Shown: piece by piece, positions 32,809 through 41,357 of the stretch
Layout: each line of letters begins with the position of its first letter
Position numbering within the stretch: position 1 is the stretch's first letter
IMG/VR virus record: IMGVR_UViG_3300015265_000205
Span: 1 to 64,000 of that record
DNA from: a virus
Length of the DNA: 64,000 nt
Direction: 5' to 3' (one strand)
Translations under genes and position numbers: made by a program
Notes under the pieces: model-generated
Told to the model about the DNA's origin: nothing
Databases searched by the model: none
Seen by the model: the letters and a program-made list of their open reading frames with translations, nothing else

Positions 32809-33233
32809 TGGCTGCGAACAAGAAGCCGCGCAAGCGGTACATCCCGAAGCCAGCCGTGCTGCCGGCCGGGCTGCGCGCAGACCTCGCATTCGAAATGCCT
32901 GGCTTCCAGGCCAGTGAGGCGATGGGGAAGGGGCACTTCCAGGAGCAGCACGTCTACGACCTGCTGAGCAACGCCGATATGGCGCGCCGCATTGCGCCAG
33001 CTGGCCATGCCATCCTCCCGGTGGCCCAGGCCATGGTCGAGGCGATTGCCGAAATCCAGGCGCGCGCCCAGCGCACGGGCACCTTCGGCGTCAACGGCGA
33101 CGAAATGCGCGTGCTGCGCGATGGCGTCGGCAAGACGATGGTCTTCCTGCGCGGCGTACCGAACGTCGCAATTGCGCGCGCTGGCCTTGCAGCCGTGCGC
33201 GAATTCAACCGGACCGGCGTGCTGCGTGTGTGA
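32808..33233 (+). CDS. Phage protein of unknown function upstream of Q
   Basis: 141 residues with a basic N-terminus (MAANKKPRKRYIPKP) and helical remainder (MVEAIAEIQARAQRTGTF, MRVLRDGVGKTMVFLRG). ATG at 32808 in a TGATG overlap with the DUF1064 gene. Probably nucleic-acid binding; no family recognised. Nothing is coded in 33233-33311. Confidence 0.6.
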   Translation: MAANKKPRKRYIPKPAVLPAGLRADLAFEMPGFQASEAMGKGHFQEQHVYDLLSNADMARRIAPAGHAILPVAQAMVEAIAEIQARAQRTGTFGVNGDEMRVLRDGVGKTMVFLRGVPNVAIARAGLAAVREFNRTGVLRV

Positions 33234-33310
33234 GCGGCCCCGAGGAGTGGCAGGGCTGGCACAGGGCTAAAAAGGGTGTTAACGTTGGCATACAAAATGA
33301 AAGGCAAGAC

Positions 33311-33853
33311 ATGGGCTTTACAGACCGCTACATCGCATCGATAGGTTCGAGCAACCTGATGGACGACGCGCAGCACCATCAGACGGACCCGCTGGCAGCC
33401 GCGGCGCTGGCCGGTGACATCGGTGCGCTGCTGTGCCGCGTGAAGTACGCAGACGGCACGCTCAACCGGATGTTCGAGGGCAACCAGCAGAACCTGGCGC
33501 AGCTGCTGCGTATCTGGACTGCAGAAGTCATCCGGCGCGGCCGGGCGCGCCGCTGGCTGCCGGAAAACACGGCCTGGGACGCGCAGTCGGCGCAGGCGCT
33601 GTATCACCGTGTGGCCGAGAAGTCGCTGGCGCACTGGCTCGATGGCAAGTGCAAGGGCTGCAGCGGCACCGGCGTCAAGGTGCTGCTGGGGAATGGACAG
33701 TGCACGTCGTGCAAGGGAACCGGCGTGGCGCCAGTGTACGGCGTGGCTGGCTTGGAGCTGGAGCGGGTCAAGGACATGGTGAGCGAGCTGAGCGCCATTT
33801 ACGACAGCCATTCTGGCCGGGCAGGCGGTCTGTTACGCGGCGGAGATATGTAG
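33311..33853 (+). CDS. Late gene antiterminator (Q-like)
   Basis: 180 residues from the ATG at 33311 (AAAGG site). The zinc-type pair CKGCSGTG and CTSCKGTG (~115-145) and its placement as the last early gene, directly before a promoter and terminator, point to a Q-type protein that loads on RNA polymerase at the late promoter and lets it ignore terminators. It aligns along its length with the relic copy at 303. Several terminators inside the late operon make such a factor necessary. No database comparison was possible. Confidence 0.72.
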   Translation: MGFTDRYIASIGSSNLMDDAQHHQTDPLAAAALAGDIGALLCRVKYADGTLNRMFEGNQQNLAQLLRIWTAEVIRRGRARRWLPENTAWDAQSAQALYHRVAEKSLAHWLDGKCKGCSGTGVKVLLGNGQCTSCKGTGVAPVYGVAGLELERVKDMVSELSAIYDSHSGRAGGLLRGGDM

Positions 33854-33876
33854 TGCAGGTTTTCTTTAAGCCTGTG

Positions 33877-33904
33877 TTTACAAACAGTATTTCTGCGGTA
33901 TACT
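33877..33904 (+). promoter_or_regulatory. Late promoter (pR'-like)
   Basis: TTTACA, 16 bp, TATACT: strong sigma-70 elements just after the Q gene. The -35 lies within TGTTTACAAACA, one base off the repressor palindrome. TTCTTCCGG and CCGATAGCTGGAAC follow, shared with the relic copy. Confidence 0.75.
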
Positions 33905-34056
33905 TCAGACCATAATTCAAGAAAATTCTTCCGGAAATCGTAATGTGCGCATCGCGCCACCGATAGCTGGAACTCGCGACAGTACCCGGACCCAGCGCCG
34001 TACCTGCACGCCTTGAATTTGCCGCTCACCACGCACTATGGCCGTGGGAGCAAGCC

Positions 34057-34088
34057 AAGCCCGACGCGCAAGCGACTCGGGCTTTTTT
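34057..34088 (+). terminator. Leader terminator (tR'-like)
   Basis: AAGCCCGA, 12-base loop, TCGGGCTT and further T. It stands about 150 bp after the late promoter and would stop transcripts until Q is made. The leader between them (33905-34056) has no credible gene. Confidence 0.82.
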
Positions 34089-34094
34089 CATTGA

Positions 34095-34328
34095 TTATGT
34101 TTTGTGTATTGCAAAAACTGCTAAACGCCACTGGATTGGTTGATTTGCAGGGTGCTGCGCATGAATTTGCGGTGGCAGGATGTGCCCTTTAGCAATTCCG
34201 ATTTCATGACCACATCCATCGCAACGATAGATGCCCGCGTCCGGAGCTGCAATGCCTGGGTTGTGCAGTAGGTCAAACGCCCTATGGTCAATCTTCGAAA
34301 CAAACTGATCATATTTAAAGCTAGCCAT
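34095..34328 (-). CDS. Reversed small zinc-ribbon-like protein, unknown
   Basis: 77 residues. YRCDGCGHEIGIAKGH with a following HPANQP suggests a single zinc ribbon or knuckle. GGAGG precedes the ATG at good distance. It is encoded against the late transcript, right after the leader terminator, so it needs its own promoter; a possible TACACT -10 is about 28 bp upstream, without a clear -35. Confidence 0.6.
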   Translation of the reverse strand: MASFKYDQFVSKIDHRAFDLLHNPGIAAPDAGIYRCDGCGHEIGIAKGHILPPQIHAQHPANQPIQWRLAVFAIHKT

Positions 34329-34656
34329 TGATTCCCTCCGTTTGAGTTGATGAAAAGTGTATTGGTTTATGCCAACTTCTTATTATTGCACATTGTCGCT
34401 TTGAAATTTTTAAATGATAACAATTGCATTTTCTTGCCTCACTGGCGCAACCTGTATCCATACAGCAACAGCGACATCGTGCGCGATGAAGCAAAATTCG
34501 CAGGCATTTAGACCGCGAACACGCTGAGCCGCAGCGCTTGTCGGCTGATGACTCGAAGGTAGTCATGTAAGCCGACCGGCCAGCAGGTTTGCTGCTGTGT
34601 GGCTGACGCGCGGACCTGACGGCTTGAAAGCTGCATAAGGTCACCGGTTCGATTTC
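34329..34656. other. Non-coding stretch before the tRNA
   Basis: AT-rich at first (34360-34440), then GC-rich with a CAGCAG/CTGCTG hairpin near 34581-34597. A GGTTCGATT at 34646 looks like the T-loop of a lost tRNA but cannot be folded into one. The upstream AT-rich part may hold promoters for the reversed gene or the tRNA. No gene is supported. Confidence 0.4.
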
Positions 34657-34730
34657 GCGGGTGTAGCTCAATGGCAGAGCGGAAGCCTTCCAAGCTTTCC
34701 ACGCGGGTTCGATTCCCGCCGCCCGCTCCA
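34657..34730 (+). tRNA. tRNA-Gly (anticodon TCC)
   Basis: 74 bases including the encoded CCA. Acceptor GCGGGTG/CGCCCGC (one G-T pair), D-arm GCTC...GAGC, anticodon stem GAAGC/GCTTT with loop CTTCCAA, four-base variable loop, T-arm GCGGG-TTCGATT-CCCGC. All conserved positions are present, so it should function. It lies in the late transcript, between the leader terminator and the packaging genes, and would supply GGA/GGG decoding during virion synthesis. Confidence 0.95.
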
Positions 34731-34808
34731 AATTCTCCTTGCCCGGTACGCTGGGTTTCGCCGCTGGCCGCATCACTGCGCTGGCGGTTTTTCTATTTGA
34801 GGTGCTGC

Positions 34809-34955
34809 ATGTTCGATATCGACTTCCGCCGGATGATTATCACCATCGCGTTGGCGGGCGCCGTGATCGGTGGTACCGTCGTCGCGCTCATGCTGCTGGC
34901 TTGGCCCTGGCTGTGGGCCATCGCCAAGCCAGCGCTGCACGCCTGGACGACCTAA
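34809..34955 (+). CDS. 48-residue membrane protein, unknown
   Basis: One long hydrophobic segment (IITIALAGAVIGGTVVALML, continuing through LAWPWLWAI) after a short charged head. GAGG six bases before the ATG. It could be an early-acting holin-like or exclusion peptide; nothing decides. Confidence 0.55.
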   Translation: MFDIDFRRMIITIALAGAVIGGTVVALMLLAWPWLWAIAKPALHAWTT

Positions 34956-35096
34956 CACTTGCGACTGCCAGCGCGCTCCAGTGGCAGGGCTTACAAAACG
35001 GGCGCAGCTCACCGACGTAGCAAAGATCCAGAGGACTCCAGCCGCGATGCACCGCGGCGCCTGCTGGGGGCGGGCGGTGGCACAACGAAAGCAGTC

Positions 35097-35342
35097 ATGC
35101 AGAAAATTCAACACCCATCGAATAACGGCGTGCTCGGTGCGCCTGCCGGCTGGGACCAGGCCGAGTTGCCGTGTGGCGCTCTGCCGATCACGCGCACGCA
35201 CGTTGGCGATCTGCCTGCAGTGGTGTCGTATTGGCGCCCAAGCGCCGAGGAGCTGGCCGTGCTGAATGCCGGCGGCTCTATCGCGCTTTGGGTGCTGGGC
35301 GCGACCATGCCGCCGGTCAATTTAAGCATCGAAGGCGCGTGA
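35097..35342 (+). CDS. Small phage protein, unknown
   Basis: 81 residues beginning MQKIQHPSNNGVLGAPAGWD, then LPCGALPITRTHVGDLPAVV and SYWRPSAEELAVLNAGGSI. Conserved-looking strand-rich protein of a kind often found before phage terminase genes (from memory); no function known. The ATG chosen is the one before the conserved start; a longer upstream frame is Arg-rich noise. Confidence 0.65.
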   Translation: MQKIQHPSNNGVLGAPAGWDQAELPCGALPITRTHVGDLPAVVSYWRPSAEELAVLNAGGSIALWVLGATMPPVNLSIEGA

Positions 35343-35343
35343 G

Positions 35344-35433
35344 ACACTACATTTAGTAGGTGACGAGCGAAAGTGTCAAAAATCACCGGGATGAGACCGC
35401 CAGAATTACCGTCAAACACTACATCTAGTAGGT
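35344..35433. repeat. Pair of 18-bp repeats, ACACTACATYTAGTAGGT
   Basis: Copies at 35344-35361 and 35416-35433 differ at one base and start 72 bp apart. Each contains the dyad CTACATTTAGTAG (or its C variant). The second ends four bases before the metallopeptidase ATG. They look like paired protein-binding sites, either an operator or packaging-enzyme sites near the terminase genes. Confidence 0.6.
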
Positions 35434-35437
35434 CGGA

Positions 35438-36079
35438 ATGAAGAAAAACCGAAATTCCGCTGCGCCCACCTCAGCGCGCCCGATGCCACCGCCCGAGTTC
35501 GCCGACCCGCTGAACAACCGTTACATCCCCGCGCCCGAGGTGCTCAAGTGGGCGCGCGCAACCATCCTCCCCGAAGGCGGCGAGCTCTACAACGAAGACC
35601 ACGCCCACCTGGAATATGTCGACGTACAGTTCCTGTGGGCGCCTGGCAGCTTCCAGAAGCAAGGGCGCACCGTGCTGGGCCAGTGCGAGGAAATGACGTT
35701 CCGCTGTGGGCCGTGGCAGAAAGGCCGCCAGCAACAGCAGATGGCCGACTGGTTCGGCGCGGTGCCGGACTTCCTCATTACCCTGGACGCATCATATTGC
35801 CTGACCTGCAGCGACGCCGAATTCTGCGCGCTGCTCGAGCACGAGCTTTATCACATCAGCCAGGAGCAGGATGAATTCGGCGCGCCGGCCTTCAACAAGT
35901 ACGGTCTGCCGAAGCTGTGCATGCGCGGCCATGACGTCGAAGAGTTTGTCGGCGTGGTCCGGCGCTACGGCGCAAGCGAGGACGTGCAGCGCATCATCGA
36001 CGCGGCAAAGACGGCGCCAGAAGTGGCGAAAATCAACATAGCGAGGGCGTGCGGAACGTGTCTGCTGAAGGCCGCGTAG
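35438..36079 (+). CDS. Putative phage metallopeptidase
   Basis: 213 residues. ALLEHELYHISQEQDEFG contains an H-E-x-x-H zinc site (HELYH) with a downstream His/Glu-rich segment (RGHDVEEFVGVVRRYG), fitting the PhageMetallopep family. Its substrate is unknown. Placed just before the small terminase gene, as in related phages. The start lies within the second 18-bp repeat zone, so expression may be regulated there. Confidence 0.75.
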   Translation: MKKNRNSAAPTSARPMPPPEFADPLNNRYIPAPEVLKWARATILPEGGELYNEDHAHLEYVDVQFLWAPGSFQKQGRTVLGQCEEMTFRCGPWQKGRQQQQMADWFGAVPDFLITLDASYCLTCSDAEFCALLEHELYHISQEQDEFGAPAFNKYGLPKLCMRGHDVEEFVGVVRRYGASEDVQRIIDAAKTAPEVAKINIARACGTCLLKAA

Positions 36080-36109
36080 GCTTTACGTTGCTTTACAGGA
36101 AACTAAAAC

Positions 36110-36571
36110 ATGGCCGCACTCAAGGACGAGGTGAAGCTGTACATCGTCAACGCGCTGGCCTGTTTCGACTCGCCCACGCAGGTGTCGATAGCGGTAAAAG
36201 AGGAATTCGAGCTCGATGTGAGTCGCCAGCAGGTGTCCTGCTACGACCCGAATACCTACGTCGGTAGGAACCTGAGCCAGAAATGGCGGACGATTTTTGA
36301 AGAGACGCGCGCCAAGTTCCGCGCCACTGCCGAGGAAATCCCAATCGCCAGTAAGGCATTCCGCCTGCGTGGCCTGGGCCGCCTGGCGCAGAAGGCCGAG
36401 AACATGCGGAACTTGCCGCTGGTGGCCAGCCTCTATGAGCAGGCCGCCAAGGAAGTGGGCGACATCTACGTGAACAAGGGCAAGGCCGAGCCGGCCGACC
36501 AGGCGCCCACACCTGTCGCCATCACCTTCGGCGTGAAAGACGCCAAGCGCCATGACGACAATCCAGTTTGA
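36110..36571 (+). CDS. DUF2280 protein, probable small terminase subunit
   Basis: 153 residues. MAALKDEVKLYIVNALACFD and the following TQVSIAVKEEFELDVSRQQV form a helix-turn-helix, then a helical body. DUF2280 genes lie directly before large terminase genes, so DNA recognition for packaging is the inferred role. It overlaps the large subunit gene by 20 bp. Confidence 0.78.
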   Translation: MAALKDEVKLYIVNALACFDSPTQVSIAVKEEFELDVSRQQVSCYDPNTYVGRNLSQKWRTIFEETRAKFRATAEEIPIASKAFRLRGLGRLAQKAENMRNLPLVASLYEQAAKEVGDIYVNKGKAEPADQAPTPVAITFGVKDAKRHDDNPV

Positions 36572-37838
36572 CCTGAACGTCCCGCAAGCGAGCTTCCTGC
36601 AGCTGCCGCACAAGTTCAAGGCCTACGTGGCCGGGTTCGGCTCGGGCAAGACGTTTGTGGGCTGCGCCGGCATCTGCGCCCACTTTTGGCAATGGCCAGG
36701 CATCAACCAGGGCTACTTCGCGCCGACCTATCCGCAGATTCGCGACATCTTCTATCCCACGATGGAGGAGGTGGCCTACGCGATGGGCCTGCGCATCAAG
36801 GTGAAGCAGGGCGACCACGAAGTCGAGGTGTACGAGGGCCGCCGGTACCGTGGCACGGTCATCTGCCGCTCGATGGAGAAGCCGGAAACCATCGTTGGCT
36901 TCAAGATCGGCCACGCGCTGATCGATGAACTGGACGTGATGCCGCTGAAGAAGGCGCAGACGGCCTGGCGCAAGATCATCGCCCGTATGCGCTACAAGGT
37001 GCCGGGCTTGATGAACGGCATCGACGTGACGACGACGCCCGAGGGCTTCAAGTTCGTCTACCAGCAGTTCGTGAAGGCCATCCGGGATAAGCCGGAGCTG
37101 GCCAGCCTGTACGGCCTGATCCAGGCCAGCACGTTCGACAACGAGCTGAACCTGCCAGACGACTATATCCCGTCGCTGATGGCCAGCTACCCGCCGGCGC
37201 TGATCGACGCTTACCTGCGTGGCAAGTTCACCAACCTGACCAGCGGCAGCGTGTACGCTGATTTCGACCGCGCGCTGAACCACACGAACGAGATCATCCT
37301 GCCCGGCGAGCCGCTGATGGTGGGGCTGGACTTCAACGTCCAGAACATGACCGCCTGCGTCAACGTGGTGCGCGATGGCCTGCCACGCACGCTGGCCGAG
37401 CGCGTGCAGGTGCGCGACACGCCAGCCATGGCCAGGATCCTGAAGGAAGACTTCAAGGACAAGGGCCACCAGGTGAAGATTTTCCCGGATGCGTCCGGGC
37501 AGAACACCAGCAGCAAGAACGCCAGCGAGTCCGACCTGTCCATTTTGCGCCAGGCGGGATTCCTGCTCGAAGTGAACCACTCAAACCCTGCGGTCAAGGA
37601 CCGGGTCAACGCCTACAACGGTATGATCCTGAACGCCCAGGGCGAGCGCCGCTGGAAGATCAACACCGACCAATGCCCGACGACGACCGAGGCGCTGGAG
37701 CAGCAGGTGTGGGGCGCCGACGGCCAGCCAGACAAGAAATCTGGCCATGACCACCCGAATGACGCGAACGGCTACTTCCTCGTGAAGCGCTACCCGATCG
37801 TGAAGAGCACGACGACCACCGCGCCGCTGCGCATGTAA
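36552..37838 (+). CDS. Large terminase subunit
   Basis: 428 residues. ATPase: Walker A GFGSGKT (28-34), Walker B HALIDELD (121-128), coupling motif TTTPEGF. Nuclease: VGLDFNVQNM with its Asp and C-terminal HPNDANGYFLV. It pumps phage DNA into the procapsid and cuts it. Full length for the family. Confidence 0.93.
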   Translation: MTTIQFDLNVPQASFLQLPHKFKAYVAGFGSGKTFVGCAGICAHFWQWPGINQGYFAPTYPQIRDIFYPTMEEVAYAMGLRIKVKQGDHEVEVYEGRRYRGTVICRSMEKPETIVGFKIGHALIDELDVMPLKKAQTAWRKIIARMRYKVPGLMNGIDVTTTPEGFKFVYQQFVKAIRDKPELASLYGLIQASTFDNELNLPDDYIPSLMASYPPALIDAYLRGKFTNLTSGSVYADFDRALNHTNEIILPGEPLMVGLDFNVQNMTACVNVVRDGLPRTLAERVQVRDTPAMARILKEDFKDKGHQVKIFPDASGQNTSSKNASESDLSILRQAGFLLEVNHSNPAVKDRVNAYNGMILNAQGERRWKINTDQCPTTTEALEQQVWGADGQPDKKSGHDHPNDANGYFLVKRYPIVKSTTTTAPLRM

Positions 37839-37852
37839 CAACAAGGATTTCC

Positions 37853-39217
37853 ATGACCGATGTACGCACACAATCAGCCGAAGCGGCCAAGCTGAACGAG
37901 GATTGCGCGCTGATCGCCGCGCTGCTGGGCGGCACAAAGACCATGCGGGCGGCCGGCAGGAAGTATCTGCCGCAGTGGCCGGGTGAGGACAGCGAAAGCT
38001 ACGATCTGCGCCTGGCCGTCGCCACACTGTTTCCAGCCTACGCCCGCACCATCGACGTGCTGTCGGCCAAGCCATTCAGCAAGCCGGTGACGCTGGGCGA
38101 GGATGTGCCGGAACGGATCAAGCCATGGCTGCAAGATGTCGACCTGTCTGGCCGTGACCTGCATAGCTTCCTGTCGGAAATTACCCAGGAGGCGATGGGC
38201 TATGGCTTCGCTGGCATCCTGGTCGACTTCCCCAAGGCAGGAAATCTGGTCACGAAGGCGGACGAGCAGGCCGCTGGCGTGCGCCCGTACTTCGTCCAGG
38301 TGCACGTGCAGAACGTCCTGGGCTGGCTGCCGAAGAATGCGACCAGTCTTGACGGGCTGACCCAGCTGCGGTTGCTGGAAAGCGTGTCCGAGCCGAATGG
38401 CGACTTCGACACCAAGGAAATCGAGCAAGTGCGCGTCCTGGGGCGCGGCACCTGGCAGACTTGGCGCCAGCGCGATACGGCTGGCAAAAAGGACTGGGTG
38501 CTGCACGAGGAGGGGGCCACCTCGCTGAAACGCATCGCATTCGTGCCCGTCTACGGCAAGCGACTGGGCTACATGCAGGCCACGCCGCCGCTGCTCGAGC
38601 TGGCGCATAGCAACGTCGAGCACTGGCAGAGCAAGAGCGACCAGCAGAATATCCTGCACGTCGCGCGCGTACCGATCCTGTTTGCCAAGATGCTGGGCGA
38701 GGGCGGTATCACGGTCGGCGCCGGCAGCGCGGTCAAGTCCGAATCGCCAGAAGGCGACCTGAAATTCGTGGAACACGGCGGCAAGGCTATCGAGGCCGGC
38801 CGTCTGTCCATCCTCGATCTGGAAGACCGCATGCGCCAGGCCGGCGCCGAACTGCTGGTGATCAAGCCGGGCAACGTGACCGAATCGCAGACCCTGGCCG
38901 ACAACGAGCAGGGCGCATGCGCGCTGCAGAAGATCGCGGGCAACGTCGAGGATGCAGGCGACCAAGCGCTGCAGTTCATGGCTGAATGGGTGGGCGAGGC
39001 CGAAGGTGGCCATATCACCATTTTCAAGGACTTCGGCGCCGCTTCGCTGGCCGAGGCCAGTGCCGAGCTGCTGCTCAAGAGTGCCGCCAGCGGGAAAATC
39101 TCGGGCGAGACGTACTTCAACGAGCTGCAGCGCCGCGGCATCCTGTCGCCGGACCTGGACTGGGAGACGGAGCAGGAGCGCATCCAGTCGGCTCCGCCCG
39201 ACTTGGTGGGGGCATAA
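37853..39217 (+). CDS. Portal protein (DUF4055)
   Basis: 454 residues, position directly after the terminase. The pattern (AAGRKYLPQWPGEDSESYDL, RIDVLSAKPFSKPV-like segment, later WQSKSDQQNILHVARVPILF, and a helical C-terminus) fits DUF4055 portals, the dodecameric ring for DNA entry and tail attachment. Confidence 0.85.
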   Translation: MTDVRTQSAEAAKLNEDCALIAALLGGTKTMRAAGRKYLPQWPGEDSESYDLRLAVATLFPAYARTIDVLSAKPFSKPVTLGEDVPERIKPWLQDVDLSGRDLHSFLSEITQEAMGYGFAGILVDFPKAGNLVTKADEQAAGVRPYFVQVHVQNVLGWLPKNATSLDGLTQLRLLESVSEPNGDFDTKEIEQVRVLGRGTWQTWRQRDTAGKKDWVLHEEGATSLKRIAFVPVYGKRLGYMQATPPLLELAHSNVEHWQSKSDQQNILHVARVPILFAKMLGEGGITVGAGSAVKSESPEGDLKFVEHGGKAIEAGRLSILDLEDRMRQAGAELLVIKPGNVTESQTLADNEQGACALQKIAGNVEDAGDQALQFMAEWVGEAEGGHITIFKDFGAASLAEASAELLLKSAASGKISGETYFNELQRRGILSPDLDWETEQERIQSAPPDLVGA

Positions 39218-40303
39218 ATGGGGGCGCTCGAAGAGTGGATTGCCGAGCTGTTCCTCGTGCATTCCCTGAATCTGCAGCGTTTTTCTGCGGACGTACAAGG
39301 CAAGATCGTTGCGCTGATGGGCGCCTTGTCGAAGGAGCTCGCGGGCAAGTTGGGCGAGGGCGAGGTGTCGAGCTATGGCAAACAGCGGCTGGCTGCGCTG
39401 CTGCGCGAATCGAATGCGGTGATTTCCTCGCATTACAGTGGCATGGAAGCGGAAGCCATGCGCAACCTGCTGGGCATGACGCGCATCGAGGCGGACTACA
39501 CTGCCAAGGTGTTGGCGCAGGGTCTCAAGATTGAGTTGGGCGCCAAGCTTCCGCCGGCCACTTACCTCGAAAAGCTGGTCGGCGACACCTTGATCAAGGG
39601 GGCCTCGTCAGCCAGCTGGTGGAAGCGCCAGGAGCTGGCCACGCAGTTCAAGTTTGCTGACCAGGTGCGGCTCGGTGCTGCACAGGGCGAAACGACGTCA
39701 CAGATTGTGGCGCGAGTTATCGGCACCAGTGCCAAGGCCGCCGGCGGCGATGCGGAGGTCATGCCCGGCATCTTAAAGACGTCCGAGGCGAACGCCCGCG
39801 CGCTGGTGCACAGTTCGGTGCAGGCCGTGGCCAACGCCGCGCGGCTTGCCAGCTTCCAGGCGAATGCCGACCTGATCGAGTGCCTGGTGTGGCTGGCCAC
39901 CTTGGATTCGCACACATGCTTGCTGTGCGCTGTTCGTGATCAAATGGAATATACGCTGGACGATCAGGAGCCGATTGGGCATACGCATGAATGGGCGGGC
40001 GGCCCGGGAGCCATCCATTTCAGTGACCGCTGCGTGCTCAGCACGCGCACCAAGTCTTTCAAGGACTTGGGTATCGAACTGGACGAGCCGGGCGAGAGCA
40101 CGCGACCCAGCGACGGCGGTGCGGTCAGCAGCAAGATGAACTTCGCCAGCTTCCTGGCCAGCAAGGACAAGGCCTGGCGGGCCGAGTACTTGGGCCCGGG
40201 CCGTGCCGAGATGTACGAGGCGGGCAAAATCACGCTGAATGACTTGATGAACCTCAAGGGCAGGAAGCTGACGCTGGAGCAGCTGCAGGCGAAGTACAAA
40301 TAG
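39218..40303 (+). CDS. Minor head protein (Mu F / SPP1 gp7-like)
   Basis: 361 residues. The C-terminal half contains CLVWLATLDSHTCLLCAVRD, GHTHEWAGGPGAIHFSDRC and a following helical end, the phage head morphogenesis domain. It binds the portal in the procapsid and may be ejected. Starts within one base of the portal stop. Confidence 0.85.
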   Translation: MGALEEWIAELFLVHSLNLQRFSADVQGKIVALMGALSKELAGKLGEGEVSSYGKQRLAALLRESNAVISSHYSGMEAEAMRNLLGMTRIEADYTAKVLAQGLKIELGAKLPPATYLEKLVGDTLIKGASSASWWKRQELATQFKFADQVRLGAAQGETTSQIVARVIGTSAKAAGGDAEVMPGILKTSEANARALVHSSVQAVANAARLASFQANADLIECLVWLATLDSHTCLLCAVRDQMEYTLDDQEPIGHTHEWAGGPGAIHFSDRCVLSTRTKSFKDLGIELDEPGESTRPSDGGAVSSKMNFASFLASKDKAWRAEYLGPGRAEMYEAGKITLNDLMNLKGRKLTLEQLQAKYK

Positions 40304-40320
40304 AATTTTTCATACCAACG

Positions 40321-40352
40321 AAGGCCGCACGGGCAACCAGGCGGCCTTTTTT
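40321..40352 (+). terminator. Terminator between minor head protein and scaffold genes
   Basis: AAGGCCGC and GCGGCCTT around a 12-base loop, with T-run. It lies inside the late operon, so transcription must be antiterminated to reach the capsid genes. Confidence 0.8.
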
Positions 40353-40426
40353 ATTGCCGCAAGCGGACGCGACGCGGCGCACGGCCGGAAGGCCATTGAT
40401 AGGGCGGATGCCCGGAAAGAACGACC

Positions 40427-41224
40427 ATGCCATTCAAATATGACGCAAACGGCAATATCGCCATGGATGCCGATAAGAAGCCGATCTTCATCAATACTGA
40501 TGGTGCCGAAGCGCCGTTCGATGCTGATGCTACGGTCGCCACCATTGGCCGCCTGAATGGCGAGGCCAAGGCGCACCGCATCGCCAAGGAAACCGCCGAA
40601 GCAGCATTAAAGCCATTTAAGGATGCCGGTATCGAAGACGCGGCAGCCGCAGCCCAAGCGATCACGTTGGCTAAAAACATCAAGGACGGCGACCTGGTCA
40701 CCGCAGGCAAGGTTCAGGAAATCAAGGACGCCGCCACGCGCACCGCGCAAGAGCAGGTCGCAAACGCTACGCGGGCCGCCGAAGAAAAGCAGCGCGCACT
40801 GACCGAGCAGAACGAAAAGCTCACGCAGAACCTGAACAACCACATCATCGGCGGCAGTTTCGCCAGTTCCAAGTTTATTTCCGAAAAGCTGGCCATTCCT
40901 GCAGATATCGCGCAGAAGGTCTTCGGCGACCGCTTCAAGGTCGACAACGGCAAGCTGGTCCCGATGGGGCCGGATGGCAACCCGATTTTTTCCGCCACCC
41001 GCCACGGCGAGCATGCCGATTTCGAAGAAGCTCTTCAGGTCATGGTTGGTCAGTACGCCAACAAGGACATGATCCTGAAAGGTAGCGGCGCCTCCGGTGG
41101 TGGCGCGTCTGGTGGCGGTGCTGGCGCCGGTGGCGGCAAGACCATCACGCGCGCGCAGTTCGATTCGATGGATCAAGCGCAGCGCGCCGCCGCTTTCAAA
41201 GACGGTGCGAAGATGGTTGATTAA
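40427..41224 (+). CDS. Capsid scaffold protein (DUF6651-like)
   Basis: 265 residues. An N-terminal strand-rich part (MPFKYDANGNIAMDADKKPI, EAPFDADATVATI) is followed by a long coiled coil (~55-145), a small globular part (FASSKFISEKLAIPADIAQK), a Gly/Ser linker and a short basic-acidic C-terminus ITRAQFDSMDQAQRAAAFKD. Position just before the coat gene marks it as the internal scaffold for capsid assembly. The relic at 1230 copies only its N-terminus. Confidence 0.75.
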   Translation: MPFKYDANGNIAMDADKKPIFINTDGAEAPFDADATVATIGRLNGEAKAHRIAKETAEAALKPFKDAGIEDAAAAAQAITLAKNIKDGDLVTAGKVQEIKDAATRTAQEQVANATRAAEEKQRALTEQNEKLTQNLNNHIIGGSFASSKFISEKLAIPADIAQKVFGDRFKVDNGKLVPMGPDGNPIFSATRHGEHADFEEALQVMVGQYANKDMILKGSGASGGGASGGGAGAGGGKTITRAQFDSMDQAQRAAAFKDGAKMVD

Positions 41225-41244
41225 TTGATATTTACGTAAGACCG

Positions 41245-41265
41245 GCCCGCCTTTGCGGGCTTTTT
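41245..41265 (+). terminator. Terminator between scaffold and coat genes
   Basis: GCCCGC-CTTT-GCGGGC followed by five T. Part of the set of terminators inside the late operon. Confidence 0.8.
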
Positions 41266-41357
41266 ATTGCCCTGGCGGTGGATGCCAAAGGGGTGCTTTG
41301 GGCTGGATGGCCTGTTTGCAACAACTCCCAAATCACTCTCTTTGAAGGCCACACACA

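Noticed and set aside
34581-34656. Second tRNA just upstream of tRNA-Gly, suggested by GGTTCGATT
   Set aside because: No acceptor or anticodon stem can be paired around it; at most a remnant.
34321-34776. 151-residue minus-strand frame with GIEPAWKAWKASALPLSY
   Set aside because: It is the familiar shadow frame across a tRNA gene (here tRNA-Gly) and has no ribosome site.
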